Below, piece by piece: positions 32,608-42,240 of a stretch of DNA of 42,240 nucleotides (the first letter of the stretch is position 1; each line of letters begins with the position of its first letter). This DNA comes from Leucocoprinus leucothites (lineage: Eukaryota; Basidiomycota; Agaricomycetes; Agaricales; Agaricaceae). The stretch is taken from assembly GCA_013368445.1 (NCBI GenBank), contig JAACJO010000068.1:1-42240 (forward strand), in the 5' to 3' direction. The notes under the pieces were generated by a model. That model was not told the origin of the DNA, did no database searches, and saw only the letters and a list, made by a program, of their open reading frames with translations. The position numbers and the translations under genes are program-made.

Positions 32608-35600
32608 ATGCCGGAAACCACTTGGCGCAAAAAAGACAACATTCACGCGTACTCATACCCATGGACAACTAATTTTCTTTTTGAGCACCCCAAACTTGAG
32701 GACGGTGTCGGGAAAATCGACGCAGAATACCAGGCTGGGATGAGGGTAAGTGACCAGCCGGCTCACCAGCCCCGCGCATCCCAATAAACTCGGACAACTA
32801 GAAAATGCTCAGCTCGATGGACAGACACGAAGAAGGCCTTTGTGCCAACGCAGAGTTCCAAGCCTTCATTTGAAAGGAGAGTGCGACCGAGCCAAGCAGC
32901 TCCCACACAGCCAGGGCCAAGCCCTCAAAGCTTTGTTTGCGTATCGCCTGGTGGAAACTCTCGCCCAATCACTTGGAAGTGGGTCAAGTCCGCGAGCGCC
33001 AGTCAACCTCAACATGCCCCAAGTTATGCGTGCGCTTGTGGCAGAAAAATGGCAAACATGGGCATCGGTGGTAAGCCCATCTCTCGGTTCATCCCATTCT
33101 CATATCCTTGACCACCTAATACTAGATGGGAATGAAGGAAATAGATTGGAGCAATCTCCTCCAGCTTGGGAGAGAGTCCATGAGTGTGACTAGCGCAACC
33201 TACGCGGACCTTCCTCCCATCACCGACTCGACGTCCATCTTTGCGCACGTATCTCTTAATTCCGAGAAAACTTTGTACTCGAGTGTGATGTCGAATTTCG
33301 CCGCTGTGGCCTGCTATGTAGCGTATCTCTCGGAGTCGGTGAGTTTCCAGTCCTGATCGTTTACTGCTCTCTCTGTCACTCTCACTCACGCATGCACACG
33401 CATGCACCCGCACCTTGTGAACGAGAAGAAGGCTCCATACCTCCCCGATAGAGCTTAGCCGCTATTAGAAGTGTTAAATCTTCCACCCAGCGGCGCTCAG
33501 ATCTTTGATCAACTGTCGCTGCTGTCTCCACCTTACATCGCCGTCACTTACTCCCCGATTCTACTATTTGGGTCCCTCAATTATTCTTTCAGGTCTATCA
33601 AGTCCACCACCATTACGAGGGTAGGTCGAATCTAAATTTAAATTAAATTAAATCTCCATCCTCATTATCTGCAGGCATGGTTTCGCATGAGCATCCAAAA
33701 GTCCCGCGCAGTGCTGGCAATTGAAAAAATCATTTGGGGAGCTATTTATTCCATCGCATTCGAGTCCAAAACACCGCAAGAGGCCATAGAAGATTTCTGG
33801 ATGCATATACCAGAGCATCCACGGTTAGCAATAACTAAGATCGGTGAGCTTGTTTTATGGTGCACATACATATATATATATATTGACAACCGGTCAGTGT
33901 ACGCACACGTGGACGGCGAAGAAGAAAGTGTGAGCGCGCAAAGGGCTCTACCAGAGGCCGCTGTACGAGAGGAAGAGGAAGAGGATGTGGACGACGACGG
34001 GTCGGGGACGAGGTTGAGGATGTGGAAATGCGAGCGGGAGATGAGGAGCCCACGGGCAGGCCCCTGCATCTCAAACCGCCGCGGCGCAGCATCGCAGAGG
34101 AGAGAGGAGGGTGCAGTACCGCTTCGTCGCCACGAGGATGCGGAACAGGATGGTGAGATGGGTGAGGAGGAATAGGAGCGGGATGAAGAGATGGGAGAGG
34201 ACAAGGATGATGAAGAGATGGGAGAGGACAAAGAGGATGAAGAGATGGAGAGGATAAGGAGGATAAGGAGGATGAAGAGATGGGCGAAGACGCAGAACAC
34301 GATGCACCTCAGGAAGAGGAGACGCAGAGAATGATACAGTTCAAGGAGAGGGGGAGGATGTCGATCAGGAGGACAGTGTAGAACGGGACGAGGAAGAGGA
34401 TGTAGAGCGGACGAGGGACTGATAGGCGATGTTGGGACAGTGTTCGGCCGCAAAACAGAAATGAAGAGCTAGCAGACGACGGTGAGGACGAGGTTCAGCC
34501 CGGAGACCCCAGCGAGGATCCAACAGACGCCGGCGACAACGAAGTCCAATCGAGAGAGCGCAGCCCACAACCGGAACAGCGGCCCATTCGAGCCTCAGAG
34601 ACCATCCTGGTTGTGACGCGCAGCCAGCCCTCCAGTAGAAAGCGCACCCAATCCAATGAAGAACGCAGGACCGGAGGGAATAAAAAATCACGAAAAGAGG
34701 AGAAAAAGCCCCGGGAAGCACCTGGCGCTCTGCAGCACAAGAGCTCAAATTCTGGTGGTAAGAAACAGCGCCCATCCAGGAGAGGGTATTGAACCAGGAA
34801 AGGGTCGGCAGGAGAAATCTCCCAATCCACATGTGTGTAATACTACACTATCAGATATACCTCACATTCATTTTCCGAAAACAACAGGAGCCCAAGTGGC
34901 CATCCCAGCAGTCACTCGCGCCTCTCTCCAGCCAGGTAAGGCTGAAAAATACGCTGCACTCTCTATGGCGAGGAACCATCCTGCTCACCGATCTTTTTCG
35001 TCTCCAGCGGTATTTCCCGACAGTACCCCTACCCCTCTTCGACTTCCAACAGGGAACGACAACGTCTTGGAGGGCCAAATGCCACGTGGGTCTTTTATTT
35101 TGCTACATCACCGCCCCCGCTCCCTCCGGATTCGCACAACTCACTGCGTTTTCTTTCCAGCACACGGATCAATCCGATTGGTATGGAGACCTCGGTAAAG
35201 CACTCGACCCCCAGCCAAACCGAGTTGAAAGCGAGATCCTCAAGGTCTTCACTTTGCATGAATACCTTGCGACACCCGTCAGCGAGCTACTCGCCCATTG
35301 GAGGACCAAAAACTTTCTCATCTATGATGAAAATAGGTTTTCGGATGGTGAGGCCTCCGGGCCCGATTTTGGAGAAGAGCTCCTTGAGGAGATTTTCCCC
35401 GCTATGGATTTTCAGACCCTGGAGGTTCGCGGTGCGCCATCTTCCTTGATAAACGACGCCGAAATTATTAAAAGCTTCTGCATGCAGATTATTCGATTCC
35501 GCCCCGGAAAACCGAATATACCAATCGTATGCTCCACATCTCCATTTCTGACTTTATAGAAGCCTCTAGCTCTCCAGAGAAGCAACGTGTGCTCAATGCA

Positions 35601-36962
35601 CTTGACATCCCGCACACAGGAAACGCCTCCTTAGCGAATATACCCAATAGGGTCGCTCTTCAAGACATCGCATGGCGGATAGCCCAGCACCGATCAGCTC
35701 CCCAACTGGCTTGGCATTTGGCGGCCACCGAAGGAGCCTACACAGATTGGCATATCGATAGCGATGGGCTCGCCACTCTCATCCAAGTCACGGCTGGATC
35801 CAAGCTCTGGATCCTGGGCAGTTTTAAGGATCAGACCATTACCGTGGCCGATCAAAACCCGTTCAAGGACATCGTCGCAGAGCAGATCAACAGTGATCTT
35901 CTCGAAATGACTCCCATCTGGCTCCGGCCCGGCATGACCCTGTGCGTTCCATGTATTCTCTTTTCCGGCCTGGTCTTTACCCCAAGAAACTCAGATTAAT
36001 GCGACCTTGTACACCACACCTCGTCGTTACTCCCCATAGCTCCATCTGCTATGGGGAACAGTTTTTTGTGTCCTCGAGCCTCCGTGAGACGTGTTACGGT
36101 ATTCTGCACGGCTTTTCCGGTGGAAAGAATATCACCAACGTCAATCACGCCGAAATCGCGCACGACTGGCTGCGAGGTATCTTGAAGTTACTCCTGCTTT
36201 CCAGCCCATATGCACCGGAGCGAGCTAGTGAGTTTGAAACAAGTATCACATGCTTGTACAGTGCTAACAAATTGAGATCCAGCCCCGAGAAAATATCGTG
36301 AACTACTCCCAGACCTCCTCACCACCGAAGGAATCGTGGACGTGCTTCACGTGTGCTCGATCATGTTCCTTGGCTGCTCCGTATTTCCAGAAGAGTACCG
36401 CCTCAAGTCCTCTCTCAGTAACGACTTGAAGGATCGGATGATGAACGGAAGAGACCTCGCCAACCGGCTTGCCACTCGAATCATACGCAATACGACGATC
36501 ACACTCGGTGAAGATGAAGTTGACAACCCGTGGACTGACTTTTATTACCAGCTCATCGCGGATCAGGCCGTCGCCGTGCACAAGAACTTGGCTTCCATAA
36601 ATTACAGGCTCCAACCCGAGGTCTCCGGCACGACTGCTACCCGGTTCAACAGCAGACTCAAGGACCTCGCAAAGGAGTATGAGGATTTTGGCACCGCACT
36701 TGAATTCTCAATCAAAGTTAGAGACACAATCGATGAATACCACTGGCAAGGGCGCACTATACATATAGATTTCGTGGATGAGGTAGATTACAATGAGGAT
36801 CTTCCAGGTGAGAGTCCTCCCATATACCAGTAGCCCAATTGGGCCGGCGCATCAAACTGACTTGTCAATATAATCCGCGCAGAGGAAGGCACCCTTGGAT
36901 ATTCTATCAATGAGGGATACGAGGGTTCGAGATACTGTTCACGGAATCGTCTAGTGCAGTAG
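32608..36962 (+). CDS. JmjC-like Fe(II)/2OG oxygenase, copy 2 (diverged duplicate, interrupted)
   Basis: Same exon plan as copy 1: first exon is exactly 138 bases in both (32608-32745), then 32802-33070, 33126-33338, 33429-about 33620, and so on to TAG 36960-36962. Matching landmarks: TWRKKDNIHAYSYPW, ITDSTSIFAHVSL, WHIDSDGLATLIQV (HxD, His 35751-35753, Asp 35757-35759), RPCTPHLVVTPHSSICYGEQ (His 36017-36019), MMNGRDLANRLATRIIRNTT, and the ending GTLGYSINEGY. A basic tract (KKSRKEEKKP) follows a long acidic, repeat-expanded linker. Breaks: -1 at TTT 32869-32871; an in-frame TAG at 33456-33458 within YLPDRA..PLLEVL (copy 1 has a normal codon there); and unclear frames through the acidic linker (34.0-34.4 kb). 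The catalytic half (35.16-36.96 kb) is uninterrupted. It may be a pseudogene or a gene with sequence errors. Confidence 0.7.
34140..34420 (+). repeat. Purine-rich imperfect tandem repeat in the acidic linker of copy 2
   Basis: Repeats of gatgaagagatgggagaggacaag and shorter gaggataag units. They encode mostly Asp/Glu in one + frame and give a long Ser/Pro/Leu-rich shadow on the opposite strand. The frame wanders here, so the exact protein is not determined. Copy 1 has a shorter, less repetitive linker at the same place. Confidence 0.7.
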
Positions 36963-38100
36963 ACAAAAGTAGTTTATGTTAATATTCGTTTTTATATACT
37001 GTGAGTGGCGCTCAGAACCGTCCGGCGGACCCGGAAGCCCCAGCCACTAGCGCGTTTGATCACGTGCCCACGCATTCTCCCGCTCCGAAGCAACGTTTCT
37101 GCAATTTTCTCTCCCCGAGACTAGATCTCCAGGAGCACCCCACCCAATGCGAGGTAACCTCGCATGGAAAGATATTCAAGGATGTAAGTAAATTTTACTT
37201 CTAGCGAACGCGGCTGACAATCCCACTGCAGACTCTTTCGACTGCTACTTCTATCTCAAACTGCTTTGGAAAGTTTGAATTATGGAACCCACTAGCTGTC
37301 TGAAGCACGTAAAGCACTTGGTATTTCTGAAGGAGTTAAATTAGCTTCAGCGTCTCGATTTTCGTCATCGTGCATCCAAGAAAAGGCAATCGAGAATCGT
37401 TTGCCTTCCATCCAACGGTGTTTAGGTGCTCGGAAACTTCGGTTTGGCAGAGCCGCAGTGAGAACCAAATCCTTAACTAGCCGAGTCCCCCAATACTCAC
37501 CTCGCGTCTACAATTTCAGATGAAAAAATTACCACCACACCTCGACAAAAAAAAACCAGCGCGCTGGACATTCGTAGGTCGTCTCTCCGCTTTTACGCAG
37601 TTGCCTGCACCCGGTGAAAACGCAGTCCTCGCATTAGAAGGTCAGAAAATCGCATGTGATGACGTATTCTAGGCTTAGTTTTGCATTATATTCCGTCTCG
37701 AACGTCTTATTGGAAATTCATCAATTGGGCTTGAGGACTACGCGATGAAATGTGGGAGGTTTATAACCACCGCTTCGACCAAACGATGACCAAGTCCTCC
37801 CACGAAATCTTCCTTCTTGTATATTGGCTCCATCCAGGCACGCTTCATGATTGACCGTTCAATATAGCGATTTCTCAGTAGAACGACGTAGTACACCGTC
37901 ATGACGGTGGCCTTCAGCTAATGATGCCATGTCTTGATGGAAAACTCAGCTCCCAAAGGAACGACAACCTAGCCTTTATCGAGGGCTCCTCAAGTCTTCT
38001 TTTCATATCCTCAAGGGCGAACAGCTCCGGGAATGACACAGGAGTGGTGAAGAGTCATGCAAACTCGTTACGCAGATGATGGGGTTGGGCGCATAGTTTA
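36963..38100. other. No supported gene
   Basis: The start contains the 3' region of copy 2. The 67-codon open frame at 37001-37204 ends in intron-like gtaagt but links to nothing recognisable. The rest has many stops in all frames. Confidence 0.5.
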
Positions 38101-38118
38101 GAGCCGTTTTGCAGTCGC

Positions 38119-38835
38119 GTGCGGGGTATTAACGCGAGACCGTTTGACTATTGGAGGGACCTTGAAAGGGACTCCAACGCACCGCAATTAATACTGCGCA
38201 TCTATTTGTTGATACCTCAAACTAATGATCATGATTTTAGCGCGTTGGAATCACGATCTTCTCAGTCACACCCAGAGATTTGTGATGAGGGAACAGCACC
38301 ACGCCTCGGATGGTTTAATGCGGTGCGTCCCAGCTCGACGTCACCCGTAAATCTTGTTTATTCACAAAGTTATACAACTACTTCACCAATGGCTTCAACG
38401 ATGGGCATTGGGCCAGCAAGACCGCGTTTATCTCCCGAAAATAGAGCCTGCGCTGCAGGAAACAACCAGAAAACCTCATCAATTCTTCTCTCTTTCCCTT
38501 ATGGACCTCATCCATGAAGAGAACGTGTCACGTACAGCTACGGATTCCATCCCCCTGCAGGATGTGTGGTTTGGTCGAGCCTATGCCTATGATCTTTCTG
38601 AGACGCCCCGATCAGATGTCAACAACGCAGACCTTCGGCACATTGTCTAGTGCCGCAATGGATGGAAAATTTCCGATTTCGTGAGGTTGGACAGCACGGT
38701 ATTCGGATTTCTCATAAAGCACCTTTGTGGAAACGGCGATGTCACCCTCGAAGGGCTGAATTACCTAGCTTGTTGTTAGCCAACTTCCTACTGCCTGATG
38801 GTTGGGAAATTGAAGATTTTCCGTACCTAGATTGA
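38119..38835 (+). pseudogene. Possible broken gene, unknown
   Basis: Three overlapping frames (38119-38517, 38354-38650, 38650-38835) together look protein-like: RVYLPKIEPALQE, FFSLSLMDLIHEENVSRTAT, LQDVWFGRAYAYDLSETPRS, LLLANFLLPDGWEIEDFPY. No start, splice plan or family could be fixed. It may be a fragment of a degraded gene; it could also be chance. Confidence 0.25.
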
Positions 38836-38844
38836 ATCTGACGC

Positions 38845-39141
38845 CTATAGACGTCTATTCAGCGCCTTTATATACTGGCATATTTCACACATGTATTTGT
38901 CGTCCTCCAGAATTATCGCGTAATTAAATTTCTGCAGATTTCCGCATTTCTGACAAAAGAAATTATTTCCCAGATCTGGGTGGTTGGTGAGGTGAAAAAA
39001 TAAAAATAAAAACAAAAACACGAAATGCAGATACAAACCCACCCATTTCCTTGAGGTATCAAGGACTTCAGAAAAATTAACGCGTCGTTTTATGACAGTG
39101 GTCGATGGGGAGGGCCGGAGTCCTGAGATTGGAGTATGCAC
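38845..39141 (-). CDS. Possible small zinc-ribbon protein
   Basis: The C-terminal end reads FFCQKCGNLQKFNYAI then YMCEICQYIKALNRRL: two CxxC pairs about 20 residues apart, the pattern of a zinc ribbon. The hydrophobic Phe/Leu stretch in the middle (about 38970-39040) comes from a T-rich tract that looks like an intron (gtgggt...cccag), so the real protein is probably shorter. No homologue is recognised. Confidence 0.25.
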   Translation of the reverse strand: MHTPISGLRPSPSTTVIKRRVNFSEVLDTSRKWVGLYLHFVFLFLFLFFHLTNHPDLGNNFFCQKCGNLQKFNYAIILEDDKYMCEICQYIKALNRRL

Positions 39142-41211
39142 CGGTTGGAAACGTTAGATCGAGCATGGTTCGAGCATGGTTCGAACTGGTCACGTGATCA
39201 CTCCCACTACAGTAGAGCGCACTGTCCTCCGCCTTTTCTTTGAATGATTGAATGATTCCAAGGGCTACTTCCCTGTAAACCTGGGAGAATCCTCGAAGAA
39301 AACGCTTTTTTTTTCACTCATCTGCACCGTCCGCCCCTTACGTATGTAGTCATAGGGGGCCACGTATAATTTATATGACGCATCTACGCTTTTCTTCATC
39401 GAAAATACACCCACCTCGTTCCTTTCTCTTAGCTCGAAGTTTCAAGTCTCTGAGCGACTTTCTACTCCAAGGTCGTTATAGAACTGAGATATTTTCTAAT
39501 TGAATCGCATTAGCCCATTCCAATAGCACTCACACCCGCTGGGCTACCGTCTAGCTTTCTAGACCCTCGCGACCGCAATGTTAGCCAACCAGAGCACATG
39601 CCCTCTCCGTATTTCGAGCAGAGAGACGACGATTGGTGTACATGTGGACGACAGCGGCTTTCCAGGATATTCACCACTCAGGACGCTGTCTCCACGCGGG
39701 TCTTCTTGTGCATGGCGCAGTCCCTGATTCGCCGCACGGTAACTTGAGGCGGAAGCGTAATCTTCAAACGCTAACCCGTCGTATAACTCAAATTTCCTTC
39801 CGTCTCCATTCTTCTGCATTGTATAACCGTCGCACTTATTGGATACCCGGGTATCCTGTAGCTGGCTAAGAGCGGGGACCTTAGGAGGGATTTGAACACT
39901 ACGGGGTTTTATAGACATTTAGACATTGCGCAAGTTTGGTAGGTCTCGTCGAATGGACACATTTTTCTTAGATTTTCCACAAGAATTGCGCTCGTTTTAA
40001 CCGGAAATACGTGGGAACTAGAGGAGAGGGAGAGAGAAAGAGAAAGAAAGGATGCATCGGTGCTCCTTTAGGGTGAGCCAGTAGAGCGGGACGTTGCGTA
40101 GGACTGTAAAAGCTTGAGTGGCGCGATCCACACTTCAAGAGAAAGGCGAAAAAAATATCCTTGAAATACAATCTAAGCTTGTCGAGCTTGTTTAAATCCC
40201 CGTCGTGCTGGTTGAGGGGAACCAACCTCAGCGGAGGAGCATGGCAGACGAATTTACTAAATCGGATCACTGAGTCTGCTGCAGAACGCGGGGGGTCAAA
40301 AGTGCTCTCTCAGATAAAATCCTCTAGCACAAGCAGTTTGGACATCAGAGGATCTAAAAAAAAAATTTGCTCACCGTAATGTTCGTCTTTTCTATTTTCT
40401 GGAGTTCAGAACCGTCTAGAACTTTGGTTTATTTTTCTAAACGCTACGATTCCGAATGTCCTGTAATGGGTAGAATACGTGGGTTTTGTTTACACCATCG
40501 TCCTCATCGTTTCAGGGGTATGGTCAAGCACCATTTTATCCAATGAGGGATGCAAGAATTAACCTGAATTTTGAGAGATCGAGATGTCGGTCATGCAGAG
40601 AAGAGATATTACTTTGGAGGCGTGTGCGACGCATCGCACACAAAGACACGCCGCACCACGTCCTAGCACGGCAACACGGACTCTTAAAGTCGACTGCCTG
40701 GGTTTCTCACAATCGGCCCGATAAAGTAGTATGAAACCATGCCATGAGGCTCAGATCAATTTTAGGCCGCGTTTAAACATGCAGTGATGCACCGCGGTGT
40801 TGCACTCCAAAACGATGGAAATGTCAAAATGCGCACACGGGGAAGAGGGACAGAGTACTCCTGTCCAGGCGCAATTTTTATTTTGGGCTCCCCGGCGATC
40901 CAGCCATATATTCTCACCAACAATTTCCTCTTGTTTTTTTCTCGGGGGGCGTGCTCGAACTGTGGGTCCTCATCTGAAAGGGTTTGTATATTTTCTTTGA
41001 ACTTTGGGCCATGTGGAGATCAACGATTTGTAACAATGTTGGTGGTCTGAGAGGGACATGTCTCGGTAGCTATAGAGGTAGAAGTTGGCCCAAGTGCCCG
41101 CTACAGAGCATCCGGGGCGGTCTCAATTCTGCTTATGGGCGACTTTGCGGGAATAGGATAGGCTGAGAAACTCTAGTAGCATTAAGCACCAGGAATGATT
41201 GGCGCGGAGGG
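39142..41211. other. About 2 kb with no supported gene
   Basis: Contains several homopolymer and purine tracts (39306-39315, 40020-40050, 40356-40366). Open frames are short and without motifs on either strand. Confidence 0.5.
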
Positions 41212-42118
41212 TTAAGTTAATACAGGAGTCACACCTAGACTGTCAGAAGATATTACAGGAGTTAAGCCTGGGCTATCAGAGGGTATTACAGGAAAGATGT
41301 CCATGCGGCTGCTACTGGCTGCCAGCCTCTCTTTGTACCGCTTCTCAAACTCGGCGGGAAGCTCAGAAGAGTAGTCTCTGTCGGTTCTCATTCCGTTTTC
41401 CACATAGCGGAAAAGCTCTGAGGGGAGAAAAAGGCAAACGAGGCCCTCGTTTGGCCAGGAGGGATCGGAGTGTTGAAGTGAGAAATGAGCGCGGATGGGA
41501 AAATGATAACCGAACCGGCAGGAAACTCAAGTATCAGCTTGAGCTCCCAGAGACTAGGTGGCCGCCTTCCTCGTGATTGAAGTCTCCAGCGCTACGATGG
41601 CGCAGATACCGAACGGCAGATTCTGGACATCCCTGTGTCGGTGTGTCCGCACTCGTGGACCAAAGTTGATGCAGCACATCGGGAAGCTGGAGTGGCGAAA
41701 AGGTTGCTCGAGGGCAGGATCATGCTGGCGGAGCTTTGTGAGCGTGTCGCGGTACAGCTTGTAGTGTTCTTGGAACCACATTTCTGTCACCCCTGTTACG
41801 GCGTTAGTTTCTCCCCAAACCCAAAGAACCAAATGGATACCCACTTTCAACATACCCAACAAGCGCCTTAAATTCATCCCTTTGTTTCAGCTCCGCCACT
41901 ACCTCCTCGTTCCCATACAACTTGTAGTTGCACGGCTTTTGCGTTCCGCCGCCATGGTTGATGCCAAAGTTAATGAGACGATAGGTACCACGCCGGTGAC
42001 ACGAGGGTATATGCTTGAATTTTCCCTTGAGCTTGAGAGACTTAGCGATTGTGTAGCACAGGCCAACATTTGTGGAGTATTTGCCGCCGCTGGGAATGCC
42101 TGAACGGAGGGCAATGAT
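41212..42118 (-). pseudogene. Fe(II)/2OG dioxygenase-like gene truncated at its 5' end by the telomere
   Basis: From the telomere inward the frame reads IIALRSGIPSGGKYSTNVGL ... LINFGINHGGGTQKPCNYKL; a 64-base intron (gtatgt...aacag, about 41785-41850) joins LVG to VTEMWFQEHYKLYRDTL; then INFGPRVRTHRHRDVQNLPF (HxD at 41629-41637), GGHLV, LWELKLILEFPAG, FPSALISHFNTPI (His at 41478-41480) and TRASFAFFS. This HxD...GG...H...R layout is that of a basidiomycete dioxygenase family that I recognise by its FNFGP / NLPFG / GGHLVLWDL wording but whose substrate I cannot name. No ATG exists: coding sequence runs into telomeric repeat. Three -1 shifts are needed, at 41586-41587, 41551-41556 and GGGG 41422-41425. 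The C-terminus is ELFRYVENGMRTD... ending at 41212. Confidence 0.7.
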
Positions 42119-42240
42119 GGGGTTAGGGTTAGGTTAGGTTAGGGTTAGGTTAGGTTAGGGTTAGGTTAGGGTTAGGGTTAGGTTAGGGTTAGGGTTAGGG
42201 TTAGGGTTAGGTTAGGGTTAGGGTTAGTAGGGTTAGGGTT
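42119..42240 (+). repeat. Telomere, mixed TTAGGG and TTAGG repeats
   Basis: About 21 units on the G-rich strand running to the window end: roughly a dozen TTAGGG, seven TTAGG, and one disturbed unit (ttagtaggg near 42224-42232). The orientation (G-rich strand 5' to 3' toward the right edge) marks the right end of a chromosome. Basidiomycete telomeres are normally TTAGGG, so the TTAGG units are either variants or missing bases. Confidence 0.95.

Noticed and set aside
33746..34453. 235-codon - strand frame, Ser/Pro/Leu-rich
   Set aside because: Antisense of the purine-rich acidic linker of JmjC copy 2; composition explained by the repeats.
22000..42118. A KDZ transposon carrying the TET/JBP-like gene
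   Set aside because: No transposase or cysteine-cluster domain of that family is visible on either strand; the link can only be tested outside the window.
1..42240. tRNA, rRNA or CRISPR features
   Set aside because: No cloverleaf, rRNA segment or spaced direct-repeat array was recognised; the regular repeats are a coding minisatellite, palindromes and telomere.

Overview
The window is the right-hand end of a fungal chromosome, almost certainly from a mushroom-type basidiomycete (Agaricomycetes). It ends in about 120 bases of TTAGGG/TTAGG telomeric repeat on the + strand. The introns are short (about 45-75 bases). The retroelement relics are of the kinds found in basidiomycetes. The gene set (JmjC proteins, a TET/JBP-like dioxygenase, a telomere-linked RecQ-type helicase) is typical of subtelomeres in this group. 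These assignments come from reading motifs; no database search was possible.

Layout. (1) 1-4.7 kb, ordinary genes, all on the - strand: the 5' part of farnesyl diphosphate synthase, a proline/serine-rich protein with hydrophobic segments, and a prolyl-hydroxylase-like Fe(II)/2-oxoglutarate (2OG) oxygenase. (2) 5.2-12.3 kb, repeat-rich: a field of short palindromes, a 38-base tandem repeat, a decayed Ty3/gypsy element (- strand, 6.2-8.6 kb) and a decayed Ty1/copia element (+ strand, 9.3-10.6 kb). (3) 12.3-20.0 kb, one very large intact gene on the - strand. It can be joined through 17 introns into a protein of about 2,250 residues, with zinc-binding motifs, an OrsD-like region, a tyrosine-recombinase-like core and a C-terminal RecQ-type helicase. 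(4) 22-37 kb, a + strand cluster: a small TATA-driven gene, a C-terminal fragment of a JmjC-family gene, a complete JmjC-like gene (copy 1), a second type of JmjC gene, a TET/JBP-like dioxygenase, and a diverged duplicate of copy 1 (copy 2). (5) 37-41 kb, gene-poor. (6) 41.2-42.1 kb, another 2OG-dioxygenase-like gene on the - strand whose 5' end is cut off directly by the telomere.

Two themes stand out. First, seven loci with Fe(II)/2OG dioxygenase character lie within 42 kb, six of them in the last 20 kb, beside a recombinase-helicase fusion. The JmjC and TET/JBP families act on chromatin or DNA in other organisms, so this looks like a subtelomeric nest of chromatin- or DNA-modifying genes and a possible self-propagating end-associated gene; that functional link is inference. 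Second, from about 22 kb to the telomere many genes are broken by single-base losses, all in the same direction (-1) and mostly in homopolymer runs, whereas the 7.7-kb helicase gene has none that I could find. This could be unpolished long-read sequence near the chromosome end or real decay. It matters for anyone using the gene models.
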